DNA from: Bradyrhizobium sp. CCBAU 53340
GTDB lineage: Bacteria; Pseudomonadota; Alphaproteobacteria; Rhizobiales; Xanthobacteraceae
Assembly (NCBI RefSeq): GCF_015291645.1
Contig: NZ_CP030055.1
Coordinates: forward strand, 6,820,001-6,884,000
Length of the DNA stretch: 64,000 nucleotides
Direction of reading: 5' to 3'
Shown: positions 47,160 through 56,028 of the stretch, in pieces
Position numbering within the stretch: position 1 is the first letter of the stretch
How the letters are laid out: each line of letters opens with the position of its first letter
Notes under the pieces: model-generated
The model's database searches: none
The model's input: the letters and a program-made list of their open reading frames with translations, nothing else
What the model was told of the DNA's origin: nothing
Translations under genes and position numbers: made by a program

Positions 47160-47552
47160 CTATGCGCCGAGCCGCTTGTTGAACATCTCGACGTTCACAA
47201 GCCCGCGGGCATGGCGGCCTTCGCCAAGCTTGCGCGTGCCCTCGAAAGCCTCGACCTCGAACCGGATCACGCGGCGCTCAACCGCGATCACTTTCGCGGT
47301 GGTCCGCACCGTCGCACCGACGAGCGCTGCGGCGAGATGGCGAATGTCGACCTCGGTGCCGACGGTGACCCAGCCCGGCTGAAGCGCGGCGCGGATCGCA
47401 TCGCCCGACGTCATCTCCATTTCCAGGATCATCATCGGCGTCGCATAGACCATCGGCATGCCGGGCACGAAATGTCCGACCGTGCGCTCGGCCGGCACCG
47501 CCAGCGTGCGCTCGGCGCTCATGCCGATCTGGATGAAATCGCGTGCGTCCAT
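47160..47552 (-). CDS. Thioesterase family protein (FlK-like hotdog)
   Basis: A 130-residue hotdog protein. It resembles the fluoroacetyl-CoA thioesterase type: RTLAVPAERTVGHFVPGMPM, YATPMMILEMEMTSGDAIRA with the Glu/Thr region, GTEVDIRHLAAALVG, then VEAFEGTRKLGEGRHARGLV with a His. It would hydrolyse an acyl-CoA of unknown identity. The start at 47552 is chosen from several in-frame ATGs (47552, 47522). Confidence 0.83.
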   Translation of the reverse strand: MDARDFIQIGMSAERTLAVPAERTVGHFVPGMPMVYATPMMILEMEMTSGDAIRAALQPGWVTVGTEVDIRHLAAALVGATVRTTAKVIAVERRVIRFEVEAFEGTRKLGEGRHARGLVNVEMFNKRLGA

Positions 47553-47566
47553 GGTATTTGCTCTAT

Positions 47567-47699
47567 GTCGTCCCGGACAAGCGAAGCGCAGATCCGGGAC
47601 CCATAACCACAAGATTGAGTTTGGCGAAGACCCGGAGTTACCTGCTTGTCCCTATAACCACTGCCTGTGGTTATGGGTCCCCGCGTTCGCGGGGACGAC
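47567..47699. repeat. Inverted repeat GTCGTCCCGG...CGGGGACGAC
   Basis: GTCGTCCCGGACAAGCG and GGGACCCATAACCACAAG on the left; CTTGTGGTTATGGGTCC-like and CGCGGGGACGAC on the right (47680-47699). Same family as 4195-4335, between the thioesterase and tautomerase genes. Confidence 0.8.
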
Positions 47700-47725
47700 A
47701 GTTGCGATTGGCGCTGCAGCGCGAG

Positions 47726-47929
47726 CTACTTCTTCGCTGCCGCCGCGCGCTCCACAAAGGTCTTGCCGCCCTTCATCTTGTGGCGAAGCGGGGCTTCGTT
47801 GATCTGGATGACGACGGCATCCGCGTCGACGCCGAGATTTTTCACCAGCGCCTGCGTGATGTCGCGCATCATGCCGGCCTTCTGCTCGTCGGTGCGGCCT
47901 TCGGCCATGCTGATGGTGATCTCGGGCAT
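47726..47929 (-). CDS. 4-oxalocrotonate tautomerase family protein
   Basis: A 67-residue tautomerase. After removal of Met, the N-terminal Pro is the catalytic base (PEITISMAEGRTDEQKAGM). The family Arg residues (in GRTDEQK) and NEAPLRHKM region follow. Such enzymes interconvert keto and enol acids; the pathway here is unknown. The start at 47929 has GGGAGA 5-6 bases upstream, and the longer frame to 48016 would bury the catalytic Pro. Confidence 0.93.
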   Translation of the reverse strand: MPEITISMAEGRTDEQKAGMMRDITQALVKNLGVDADAVVIQINEAPLRHKMKGGKTFVERAAAAKK

Positions 47930-47946
47930 CGTTGTCTCCCTGTTGT

Positions 47947-48029
47947 CGCGATGACCGGGCACACCCCGGCCGTTCATGAAGGTGCGCATCAAACAGGACG
48001 TGGGTGCCCGGGACAAGCCCGGGCATGAG
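47947..48029. repeat. Degraded CATGGCCGGGC-type inverted repeat
   Basis: CGATGACCGGGCACACCCCGG and GCCCGGGACAAGCCCGGGCA are inverted relatives of the repeat at 12068 and 57338, with the left arm altered. Lies between the tautomerase start and the hisS stop. Confidence 0.7.
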
Positions 48030-48044
48030 GACCAGCCGGAATGG

Positions 48045-49613
48045 CTATCCCCAGTTTACGTCATGGCGCGCAAGAACCTCGCGCACCTTCGTGACGAGGT
48101 CGGCCTCACTGCAGGAGAACTGCGCTGGTCGCGTCTCGCGCCATTCCTGGTTGGAGGCGATCGCGGCGGCGGCCTTGGCGCCCTCGATGAGATCCTTGAT
48201 CTGAAGCTCGCCGCGCGCCTTTTCGTCCGAGCCCTGGATGATCACGCACGGCGAGTTGCGGCGATCGGCATATTTGAGCTGGTTGCCCATGTTCTTGGGA
48301 TTGCCGAGATAGAGCTCGGCGCGAATGCCGGCGGTGCGAAGGCTCGCGACCATCTTCTGATAGTCGGCGACGCGGTCACGGTCGAACACGGTGACGACGA
48401 CGGGGCCGACCTCGGGCCGCGTGTCGAGCTTGCCGAGCAGCGTGAGCGCGGCCTGCAGGCGCGACACGCCGATCGAGAAACCGGTCGCCGGCACCGGCTC
48501 GCCACGGAAGCGCGAGACCAGGCCATCGTAGCGCCCGCCGCCGCCGACCGAGCCGAACCGCACAGGGCGGCCCTTCTCGTCCTTGGTGTCGAGCAGCAGT
48601 TCGACCTCATAGACGGGGCCGGTGTAATATTCGAGGCCGCGGACGACGGACGGGTCGATGCGGATTTGATCGACCCCATATCCAGACTTGCGAAACAAGG
48701 CTCGCATGTACTCAAGCTCTGCCCACCCCTCCATGCACAGAGTCGAACCTGCATAAAATGATCCCTGCTCGGGAATCATAAAGGCATCTTGATCAATGTT
48801 TTGAGGCGCCAAAAACTCACTGCCCTTACCTGCCGCCAAATCGTTGGAGGTCTTAACGGCCATTTCGACAAATTCACTTAGTCGGGCAATTTGCTGCTCA
48901 TCAAGTTCGGCTCCCTTTGTAAAGTCTCCGCTCTCGTCTTTGCGTCCGCTTCCCAGCAACTGCTTGACGCCTTCGACGCCCAAACGATCCAGCTTGTCGA
49001 TCGCTCTAAGTACCACTAGGCGTTTCCCGGCGTTGGCTTCTCCTGCAAGCCCTACGACCTCCAGCACGCCATCGAGCACTTTACGGTTGTTCACCTTAAC
49101 AACGAACTGCCCTTCAAGCCCGAGCGCCTTCATCGTATCGGCCGCCATCATGCACATCTCGGCGTCCGACGCAGGTGTGGGCGCCCCCACCGTGTCGGCA
49201 TCGAACTGCATGAACTGACGAAAGCGGCCGGGGCCGGGCTTCTCGTTGCGGAAGACGTAGCCGACGCGATAGCTGCGATAGGGCAGGACCAGACCGTCGG
49301 TGCCGTAGCGCTCGCCGACGTAGCGCGCCAGCGGCGCGGTCAGGTCGTAGCGCAGCGAAATCCACTGCTCGTCATCGTCCTGGAACGAGAACACGCCCTC
49401 GTTCGGACGGTCCTGGTCGGGCAGGAACTTGCCGAGCGCGTCGGTGTATTCCATCGCCGGCGTCTCCACAGGCTCGAAGCCGTAGAGCTCGTAGACCGCG
49501 CGGATCTTTTCGACCATCTCGCGCGTCGCCCGGATCGCGGCGGGATCGCGATCCTCGAGCCCGCGCGGCAAGCGCGCCTTCAGTTTCTGGGGTTTTTTGG
49601 GTTTTTCGGCCAT
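48045..49613 (-). CDS. hisS: Histidine-tRNA ligase
   Basis: Charges tRNA-His. 522 residues, class II. The N-terminus is basic ([18 protein letters not shown]); motif 2 lies in [20 protein letters not shown]; HisA motif is [12 protein letters not shown] near 316-328; the last domain ends [11 protein letters not shown]. Longer than the E. coli enzyme (424), as in other alphaproteobacteria. A middle segment (about 48700-49140, coding for residues about 158-304, between motif 2 and HisA) has roughly half GC and A/T-ending codons, while both flanks are high in GC: it looks acquired or exchanged. The frame is intact. In alphaproteobacteria HisRS recognises an unusual tRNA-His, so changes here could matter. 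Confidence 0.95.
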   Translation of the reverse strand: MAEKPKKPQKLKARLPRGLEDRDPAAIRATREMVEKIRAVYELYGFEPVETPAMEYTDALGKFLPDQDRPNEGVFSFQDDDEQWISLRYDLTAPLARYVGERYGTDGLVLPYRSYRVGYVFRNEKPGPGRFRQFMQFDADTVGAPTPASDAEMCMMAADTMKALGLEGQFVVKVNNRKVLDGVLEVVGLAGEANAGKRLVVLRAIDKLDRLGVEGVKQLLGSGRKDESGDFTKGAELDEQQIARLSEFVEMAVKTSNDLAAGKGSEFLAPQNIDQDAFMIPEQGSFYAGSTLCMEGWAELEYMRALFRKSGYGVDQIRIDPSVVRGLEYYTGPVYEVELLLDTKDEKGRPVRFGSVGGGGRYDGLVSRFRGEPVPATGFSIGVSRLQAALTLLGKLDTRPEVGPVVVTVFDRDRVADYQKMVASLRTAGIRAELYLGNPKNMGNQLKYADRRNSPCVIIQGSDEKARGELQIKDLIEGAKAAAAIASNQEWRETRPAQFSCSEADLVTKVREVLARHDVNWG

Positions 49614-49661
49614 GCGGGCGTTTACCAGCCGACGCGCGATGCGGCAACTGCCGGCTGGGCC

Positions 49662-50180
49662 TTACGGCTGCTCCATCCGCGCCCGGAGCGCATCGGCATC
49701 AGCCTTCGGCATGGATTTGAGCAGCGGTTTGATGGTTTCACCGCCGACGATCTTGCCGTTGCGCATGAACATCCAGTCGGAGATATCGGCGTCTTTGAAC
49801 GTAGTGAGGTCTCCGAACTGCTTTCCGGGCAGATTCCGAGGTGTGTCGGCCAAACGCGCTGCATAATCCCCACCCGGAAGCCTCTGCACGTCACCCACCC
49901 AGATGTACTCGTCGTTCCCGCCGGTCTGAAAGCGCACCTTGAGAGAATGCTCGGTCTCCGAGGCTTTTGGTGCGGCATAGGAAGCCCAGAACACCGGCAG
50001 CGTGGCCCGTGCGCGAGCGATCGCTGCGTTCATTTCCGCGTCAGTGTCGGACACGCTGATGACGCGGTTCACCACCTCAAGCTTGGGCCCGCGGCTCCAT
50101 GTCAGAATACCGAAGAGAACGACGGCCGTTACGACCGCGGATGCGGCAAATTTGACCGGCTGAGAGAAAGAGGGGGGCAT
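49662..50180 (-). CDS. DUF2314 domain-containing protein
   Basis: A 172-residue protein with an N-terminal membrane anchor or signal (FAASAVVTAVVLFGILTWS), followed by a DUF2314 domain: ISVSDTDAEMNAAIARARAT, HSLKVRFQTGGNDEYIWVGD, and DISDWMFMRNGKIVGGETIK. The YIWV/DWMF motifs are the usual family marks. Function unknown. The start at 50180 precedes the helix; it lies about 190 bases from the end of ilvE on the same strand. Confidence 0.9.
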   Translation of the reverse strand: MPPSFSQPVKFAASAVVTAVVLFGILTWSRGPKLEVVNRVISVSDTDAEMNAAIARARATLPVFWASYAAPKASETEHSLKVRFQTGGNDEYIWVGDVQRLPGGDYAARLADTPRNLPGKQFGDLTTFKDADISDWMFMRNGKIVGGETIKPLLKSMPKADADALRARMEQP

Positions 50181-50371
50181 GATCGCAATATCTGAGAGCC
50201 TTGATGTCTCAGGCGTTGTCGCACAGTTGCGCTCATGCGCTCAACAACTAAAGGTTACTGCCCTCCGAGCATAGCGCAGCGCGCCGCCTTCCCAGCTGAC
50301 GCGCGCCGCCGATCCGCTATTCGCGCCAGTTGGGTCCCGGCTCGCGCTTCGCGCGTCCCGGACACGAAAGA

Positions 50372-51454
50372 TCAAAACACCTTGCGGATCCAGTTGTGCG
50401 GATCGTTGGTGCGGCCGTACTGGATGTCGACAAGCTGCTTGCGCAGGCCCATGGCGACGGGGCCCGCGACGCCACCCGAGATCTCGAAATCGCCGCTGAC
50501 CGAGCGCACCTTGCCGATCGGCGAGATCACCGCGGCGGTGCCGCAGGCGAACGCCTCCTTCAGCCTGCCGGAGGCCGCATCCTTGCGCCACTGGTCGAGC
50601 GAGTACGGCTCCTCGCGCACGGTCTTACCGGCGTCGCGGGCGAGCGCGATGATGGAGTCGCGGGTGATGCCCGGCAGGATGGTGCCGAGCGGCGGCGTCG
50701 ACAGCGAGCCGTCATCGAACACGAAGAAGATGTTCATGCCGCCGAGCTCCTCGATGTAGCGGCGCTCGACCGCATCCAGGAACACGACCTGATCGCAGCC
50801 GTGCTGGATCGCTTCGGCCTGGGCGCGCAGGCTCGCAGCATAATTGCCGCCGCATTTGACGGCGCCGGTACCGCCAACCGCGGCGCGCGTGTAGTTCTCG
50901 GAGACCCAGATCGAGACTGGCGCCGGGCCGCCCTTGAAGTAGGAACCGACCGGCGAAGCGATCACCGCGAAGATGTATTCGGCCGACGGCTTCACACCGA
51001 GGAAGGTCTCGCTGGCGATCATGAAGGGACGCAGATAAAGGCTTCCCTCGCCGCCCGGCATCCAGGCGCGATCGATGCGCACGACCTGCTCGACCGCCTC
51101 GATGAAGACATCCTCGGGCAGCTGCGCCATCGCCATGCGATCGGCGGAGTCCTTGAAGCGGCGCGCATTGGCGTCGGGGCGAAACAGGTTCACGCCGCCG
51201 TCGTCGCGCTTGTAGGCCTTGAGGCCTTCGAAGATTTCCTGGGCGTAGTGCAGGACCGCGCCGGCCGGATCCATCTGGAAGTTGGCGCGCGCCTCGATCT
51301 TCGCCTCGTACCAGCCGCCCTTGGCCTGGTTGTAGCGGACGATTGCCATGTGATCGGTGAAGACCCGCCCGAAGCCGGGGTCCACCAGCTTGGCGATCCG
51401 GTCCTTCTCGGACGTCGGATTGGATGCGGGCTGGATGTCGAATTTCATGCTCAT
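50372..51454 (-). CDS. ilvE: Branched-chain amino acid aminotransferase
   Basis: Transfers an amino group between Glu and the oxo acids of Leu, Ile and Val. 360 residues, fold type IV. Seen: FEGLKAYKRDDGGVNLFRP, RPFMIASETFLGVKP, the PLP lysine in GAVKCGGNYAAS, and FLDAVERRYIEELGGMNIFF. The start at 51454 has GGGAGG 8 bases upstream; a second ATG six bases later and a longer frame to 51601 are alternatives. Divergent from a MarR-type regulator gene. Confidence 0.94.
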   Translation of the reverse strand: MSMKFDIQPASNPTSEKDRIAKLVDPGFGRVFTDHMAIVRYNQAKGGWYEAKIEARANFQMDPAGAVLHYAQEIFEGLKAYKRDDGGVNLFRPDANARRFKDSADRMAMAQLPEDVFIEAVEQVVRIDRAWMPGGEGSLYLRPFMIASETFLGVKPSAEYIFAVIASPVGSYFKGGPAPVSIWVSENYTRAAVGGTGAVKCGGNYAASLRAQAEAIQHGCDQVVFLDAVERRYIEELGGMNIFFVFDDGSLSTPPLGTILPGITRDSIIALARDAGKTVREEPYSLDQWRKDAASGRLKEAFACGTAAVISPIGKVRSVSGDFEISGGVAGPVAMGLRKQLVDIQYGRTNDPHNWIRKVF

Positions 51455-51792
51455 GGTCTTGCCTCCCGCTGCCGGTAGCGGCGCTGTTCTGGCGCCCGCC
51501 AGCCCATTTTCGGGCCCGGCTGGCTTGATGTGGTTTCTGGCCGAACCACCGCCAGCCTTGTTACGGCCGGTTTCCGTGGCCAGCATGTCGTCCGAGGACA
51601 TGCTTTTGCGGAAGGCGGAAGTCCAGTATGTTTTGCCGAAATGCCGCTCGACAATCGCACGGTAGATCTGATCGGCCGTCGCCGCCTGTCCGGCTCACTC
51701 CGGCCGCTCTTCGAAATGCCACCCGACGCGAAGCGATCTAAAATTTCGTGCCGGACGATGGTTTTGTAACATTGAACCCAAGATACGTCAAT
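51455..51792. other. Intergenic region between ilvE and the MarR gene
   Basis: 338 bases with open frames but no conserved protein. Divergent promoters must lie here. Near the MarR start the sequence AACATTGAACCCAAGATACGTC is AT-richer than the rest, so the plus-strand promoter is probably at 51745-51775. No operator identified. Confidence 0.4.
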
Positions 51793-52335
51793 ATGCCTGA
51801 CATAAATTTCGCGACTCCCTCTCAAAACGCTGCCGAGCCACGGCCGGCGGCAGGCGATGGAGGCAATTTGCGCTGGGATATCATCGAGCTGCTGTTCTTC
51901 GCCTATCGCGATTTCGTCGGCGATCCCGACCAGGAGCTGGAGGCTTTCGGCTTCGGCCGGGCTCATCACCGGGTCATGCATTTCGTCTATCGCTACCCGG
52001 GCCTGAAGGTCGCCGACCTGCTCGACGTTCTGCGCATCACCAAACAGTCGCTCGGCCGGGTGCTCAAGCAGCTCCTGGACGAGGGCTACATCGTGCAGAA
52101 GACCGGCGATAATGACCGCCGCCAGCGGCTGCTCTATGCGACGCCGAAGGGCGAGGCGCTGGTGCAGAAGCTCGCCGGGCTGCAGACCACGCGGATCACC
52201 AAGGCGCTCGCCGAGATGGGTCCGCAGGACGCCGAGACCGTCAAGCGCTTCCTGCGCGCGATGATCGACCGCGACGATCCGGACAAGGTGCTGGAGACGA
52301 TCTTCGCCACCGTCAATCAAGACTCAAAGGAGTGA
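51793..52335 (+). CDS. MarR-family transcriptional regulator (PetP-like)
   Basis: A 180-residue winged-helix regulator. The core is LRWDIIELLFFAYRDFVG, HHRVMHFVYRYPGLKVADLL, the recognition helix in KQSLGRVLKQLLDEGYIVQK and the wing in GDNDRRQRLLYATPKG. It is followed at once by an OmpR-type response regulator (GTGA overlap of 4 bases), the arrangement of petP-petR in Rhodobacter capsulatus, where the pair controls cytochrome bc1 and c2 genes. The start at 51793 is the best-conserved ATG; the frame goes to 51748. Confidence 0.88.
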   Translation: MPDINFATPSQNAAEPRPAAGDGGNLRWDIIELLFFAYRDFVGDPDQELEAFGFGRAHHRVMHFVYRYPGLKVADLLDVLRITKQSLGRVLKQLLDEGYIVQKTGDNDRRQRLLYATPKGEALVQKLAGLQTTRITKALAEMGPQDAETVKRFLRAMIDRDDPDKVLETIFATVNQDSKE

Positions 52336-53063
52336 CCGTGCCGCTCGCTGCCACGCTCGCCCGCCCGCCGGTGGAACCGGCCGACGACGCGCCGCATCTC
52401 CTCTTGGTCGACGACGACCGCCGCATCCGCGACTTGCTCTCGCGTTTCCTTGCCGCCGAAGGCTATCGCGTCACCACCGCGCCGAGCGCCGGCGATGCGC
52501 GTTCGAAGCTGCTCGGCCTGCATTTTGATCTTCTCATCCTCGATGTGATGATGCCAGGCGAGACCGGCTTCGACCTCGCCCGCTTCATCCGCACATCTTC
52601 CTCGGTGCCGATCGTGATGCTGACGGCGCGCCATGAGGCCGAGGCGCGCATCGAGGGCCTGCAGATCGGCGCCGACGATTACGTCGCAAAGCCGTTCGAG
52701 CCGCGCGAGCTGGCGCTGCGCATCAACAACATCCTCAAGCGCGCCGCACCGCCGGCGCAAGCCGTGACCGTCGAGAAGATCGCGTTCGGTCCCTATGTCT
52801 ACCATCTCGATCGCGGCGAGCTGCGCCAGGGCGAGGAGGTCATCCACCTCACCGACCGCGAGCGCGAGATGCTGCGGATTCTCTCGGAGACGCCGGGCGA
52901 GACCGTGCCGCGCAGCGCGCTGACCGGCAATGGCAGCGTCAACGAACGCGCCGTCGACGTGCAGATCAACCGCCTGCGGCGCAAGATCGAGACCGATCCG
53001 GCCAATCCGCTGTTCCTGCAGGCGGTACGCGGCATCGGCTACCGGCTCGTAGCTTCGCCATAA
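52332..53063 (+). CDS. OmpR-type response regulator (PetR-like)
   Basis: A 243-residue two-component regulator. The receiver has LLLVDDDRRIRDLLSRF, the phospho-acceptor Asp71 in LLILDVMMPG, and Lys in DYVAKPFEPREL; the C-terminal winged helix is LTDREREMLRILSETPG to VDVQINRLRRKIETDP and RGIGYRLVA. Starts with GTG at 52332 inside the MarR stop, after AAGGAG. It is followed by its kinase at 53082. Confidence 0.94.
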   Translation: MTVPLAATLARPPVEPADDAPHLLLVDDDRRIRDLLSRFLAAEGYRVTTAPSAGDARSKLLGLHFDLLILDVMMPGETGFDLARFIRTSSSVPIVMLTARHEAEARIEGLQIGADDYVAKPFEPRELALRINNILKRAAPPAQAVTVEKIAFGPYVYHLDRGELRQGEEVIHLTDREREMLRILSETPGETVPRSALTGNGSVNERAVDVQINRLRRKIETDPANPLFLQAVRGIGYRLVASP

Positions 53064-53081
53064 AGCAGTGAAGCGCGCTAG

Positions 53082-54470
53082 ATGAGCACGATCGACACCG
53101 GCCTGACGCTGCTCAAGAGCGCCGCCGGCCGCGTCTCCGCCGCCAATGGCTGGATGGGCAATGCATTCAAGGGCTGGATGCCGACCGGCCTCTACGCGCG
53201 CGCGCTGCTCATCATGATCGTGCCGATGGTGATCCTGCAATCGGTGGTCGCCTTCGTGTTCATGGAGCGGCACTGGAACACGGTGACGCGCCGCCTGTCG
53301 GCCGCGGTGGTGCAGGACATCGCCGCGCTGATCGACGTCTACAAGGGCTATCCGCAGGACCGGGATCGCGACCAGATCCGCCGCATCGCGCAGCAGCGCC
53401 TCGGTCTCGTCGTCGACTTCCTGCCGCCAGGCGACATGCCGCCGCCGGGACCGAAGCCGTTCTTCTCGCTGCTCGACCAGACGCTGTCGGTCCAGCTCGG
53501 CCGCCAGATCGGACGCTCGTTCTGGATCGACACGGTCGGCCGCTCCAACCTCGTTGAGATCCGCATCCAGCTCGACGATGCCGTGATGCGCGTGTTCGCG
53601 CAGCGCAGCGCCGCCTATGCCTCGAACTCGGAGATCTTCCTGTTCTGGATGGTCGGCACATCCTCGATCCTGTTGATCGTCGCGGTGCTGTTCCTGCGCA
53701 ACCAGATCAAGCCGATCCTGCGGCTCGCCGACGCCGCGGAAAGTTTCGGCAAGGGCCGCGAGGCGCCGAACTTCAGGCCCAGAGGCGCGCGCGAGGTGCG
53801 GCGCGCTGCGGTCGCCTTCCTCGAGATGAAGTCGCGCATCGAGCGCACGATGGAGCAGCGCACCGCGATGCTCGCCGGCGTCAGCCACGATCTGCGCACC
53901 ATCCTGACCCGCTTCAAGCTCGAGCTGGCGCTGCTCGGCGATAGCCCCGAGATGGAGGGCATGCGCAAGGACGTCGACGAGATGTCGATGATGCTGGAGG
54001 ATTACCTCGCGTTTGCCCGCGGCGATTCCGGCGAGCAGTCGCAGCCGACCGACATGGCGCAGGCGCTCGAGGAATTGCGCAGCGACGCCGAGCGCCACGG
54101 CCACACCGCGACCGTGACGTTCAGCGGTCTGCCTGTCGTGACGGTGAAGCCGGCCTCGTTCAAGCGCTGCCTCGCCAACCTCGTCACCAATGCCGCGCGC
54201 TACGGCAAGGCCATCGCCATCTCCGGCCAGCGCGACCACCGTTATCTGACCGTGACGGTCGACGACGACGGCCCGGGTATCCCGGCGCATTTGCGCGAGG
54301 AAGTGTTCAAGCCGTTCCTGCGGCTCGACAACGCCCGCAACCAGGACGAAGGCGGCACAGGCCTTGGGCTCGCCATCGCCCGCGACATCGCTCGCTCCCA
54401 CGGCGGCGACATCACGCTCGGCGACAGCCCGATGGGCGGACTGAGGGCGAGCGTGCGGATTCCGGTGTAG
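53082..54470 (+). CDS. EnvZ-type sensor histidine kinase
   Basis: A 462-residue membrane kinase. Two transmembrane helices (ARALLIMIVPMVILQSVVAF near the N-terminus; FLFWMVGTSSILLIVAVLFL about 190-210) frame a periplasmic domain, then a HAMP region. The H-box is MLAGVSHDLRTILTRFKLEL with His269; N-box CLANLVTNAARYG; G-boxes DDDGPGIP and GGTGLGLAIARDI. It is the third gene of the MarR-regulator operon and is the obvious partner of the preceding regulator. Signal unknown. Confidence 0.94.
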   Translation: MSTIDTGLTLLKSAAGRVSAANGWMGNAFKGWMPTGLYARALLIMIVPMVILQSVVAFVFMERHWNTVTRRLSAAVVQDIAALIDVYKGYPQDRDRDQIRRIAQQRLGLVVDFLPPGDMPPPGPKPFFSLLDQTLSVQLGRQIGRSFWIDTVGRSNLVEIRIQLDDAVMRVFAQRSAAYASNSEIFLFWMVGTSSILLIVAVLFLRNQIKPILRLADAAESFGKGREAPNFRPRGAREVRRAAVAFLEMKSRIERTMEQRTAMLAGVSHDLRTILTRFKLELALLGDSPEMEGMRKDVDEMSMMLEDYLAFARGDSGEQSQPTDMAQALEELRSDAERHGHTATVTFSGLPVVTVKPASFKRCLANLVTNAARYGKAIAISGQRDHRYLTVTVDDDGPGIPAHLREEVFKPFLRLDNARNQDEGGTGLGLAIARDIARSHGGDITLGDSPMGGLRASVRIPV

Positions 54471-54521
54471 TTGAAAGGGGCGCAACTACAGGCGCGCTAA
54501 TCCTGCGGAGTTAGAGAAGGC

Positions 54522-54932
54522 ATGAGTGGCAAGGACGGATTCACAGCCAGATTCGTCTCACCATTCGATGAGAGCGCAGCCATCATCGAGGATGACGGCA
54601 GGGTCGCATATGCCTACATGCTCGACAGCGACGGAACGATTTGTAGCGACGTGTGGCTCTACAATCGCTGCCCGCCGCCACCTGAACCCGAGTGGCACGA
54701 GCCGGCGAACCTGCCGTTCGCGAACCCCGTCGCGTTCGTCAACGCAAGCTCTCGCTTCACGTCCCCCGAGTCGGCTCGCGATTTCATCGTCGCGTGGGAC
54801 GAGGCTGGCGGACTCCTCGTCGCCAAAATCCTTTTGCGCGATAACTATCTCGCGAGACTGGAAGCGGGAGCCAAGCCGGGCTGGTCGACCTTGGCGGCCA
54901 AAGACGGCCCCTTAGCGCAGGTGTTGAAATAG
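54522..54932 (+). CDS. Hypothetical protein, 136 residues
   Basis: A soluble protein that looks all-beta: ARFVSPFDESAAIIEDDGRV, AYAYMLDSDGTICSDVWLYN, a Pro-rich turn (RCPPPPEPEW), then ARDFIVAWDEAGGLLVAKIL. I do not recognise the family with certainty. It follows the kinase gene by about 50 bases on the same strand, so may belong to its transcript, but the DNA is slightly lower in GC. Confidence 0.7.
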   Translation: MSGKDGFTARFVSPFDESAAIIEDDGRVAYAYMLDSDGTICSDVWLYNRCPPPPEPEWHEPANLPFANPVAFVNASSRFTSPESARDFIVAWDEAGGLLVAKILLRDNYLARLEAGAKPGWSTLAAKDGPLAQVLK

Positions 54933-54940
54933 CAGGCCAC

Positions 54941-55471
54941 TTATTTCGGCAGCAGCGCCTTCAGCTTGTCGACGTCGCGCACGTTCATCTTGAAGCCGCC
55001 GGGCATCACGATGTCGCCGGGCTTCTGGTCCGGCTTGCAGGCGCCGAGCCATTTCGCTTCCAACGTCATGGTGGTATCGCGCCCCGCGCTACCGGCGGCG
55101 CCGCCTTGGGCGTGCGAGGAGGTCTTCACCGTATAGGCTGAATTGAAATCGCCCGTGACCTCTGAGTGCGAGGTCGTGTTGATGCCGGCGACGCTGCACT
55201 CGGAATCGCTGACATAGCCGGTCGCCGTCTTCTTGACGTCCCGCTTGGAGCAGATCTGCTTGGCCATCGGGGAGACGTTGTTGGCCATCTCCTTGTCGAC
55301 GCTCTCGTCGGTGCAGTGCTGCATGGTCATCTCCGGCATCGCCGAGCCTGATCTGACCATCTTCATTTCCCAGAGGCCGGCCTTGCGCACCGGCAGATCG
55401 TCGGCGAAGGCACTGCCCGCAGACAACACAAGACAGACGGCCGAACCGAGCAAAGCAAGCTTGCGCGTCAT
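54941..55471 (-). CDS. DUF3617 domain-containing secreted protein
   Basis: A 176-residue protein with a signal peptide (cleavage after SAFAD) and a DUF3617 domain: VRKAGLWEMKMVRSGSAMPE, MQHCTDESVDKEM, several paired cysteines (CSKRD, SECSV, ACKPD), and a C-terminal KLKALLPK. Four or more Cys in the mature part suggest disulphides in the periplasm. Function unknown. Confidence 0.9.
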   Translation of the reverse strand: MTRKLALLGSAVCLVLSAGSAFADDLPVRKAGLWEMKMVRSGSAMPEMTMQHCTDESVDKEMANNVSPMAKQICSKRDVKKTATGYVSDSECSVAGINTTSHSEVTGDFNSAYTVKTSSHAQGGAAGSAGRDTTMTLEAKWLGACKPDQKPGDIVMPGGFKMNVRDVDKLKALLPK

Positions 55472-55540
55472 ACGAGAGACTCCCCGCTGAGATGTCCTGG
55501 CTTTTTCTTTGGCGTGACCTTGTTGGCGCCCCGAAACGCC

Positions 55541-55846
55541 TCAGTAGAGCGTGCGGATCGGCCGGTCGGCGGCGCCATAGGGCACCCAGCGGCAGGAAAA
55601 CGAGATGTAGCCACCCTCATAGGCCTGCACCGCGAGGAATTTCACCACCTTGCCGTAGCGCGCGCAGTGATCGACCGCGAGCTGGCGCGCATCGACCTGC
55701 GTCGCCATCGAATAGGCGATGATGCCGCCGGTGTCGTTGCCCTTGAAGGGCGGCACCGGGAGGATGTCGGCGCGCGCCGACTGGCCCGCCATCATCCCCG
55801 AGACAACCAGGCTGGCAAGAAGGCCCGCGGCCGCAATGATTCGCAT
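55541..55846 (-). CDS. Secreted hypothetical protein, 101 residues
   Basis: Signal peptide (cleavage after QSARAD), then a short mature protein with PPFKGNDTGGIIAYSM, ARQLAVDHCARYGKVVKFLA and SFSCRWVPYG. Two cysteines likely form a disulphide. The start at 55846 has GGAG 8 bases upstream; a GTG at 55855 is less likely. Such proteins are common in Bradyrhizobium; function unknown. Confidence 0.78.
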   Translation of the reverse strand: MRIIAAAGLLASLVVSGMMAGQSARADILPVPPFKGNDTGGIIAYSMATQVDARQLAVDHCARYGKVVKFLAVQAYEGGYISFSCRWVPYGAADRPIRTLY

Positions 55847-56028
55847 TCCCGTCACTCCGATTGGTTGGCACCAGTTTACGGTGCCGGCGCGGCGGTGAAA
55901 AGAACGGAAGGCCCATCGGCTGCGACGTTGTGATCAACTCCTGGCCAAGTGTTGCCGCGCTGCACTTGACCTCCCCCGGCCTTCGCGGCACCGTCTGGGC
56001 TTCGCAAGACCAGCTGTCCGGATTGCCC

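Noticed and set aside
48045..49613. Idea that the low-GC part of hisS is an inserted mobile element or intein
   Set aside because: The frame is continuous, the translated part fits HisRS, and no intein or terminal repeat motif is present.
52317..54485. 722-residue minus-strand frame opposite regulator and kinase
   Set aside because: Antisense shadow; both plus-strand genes carry complete catalytic motifs.
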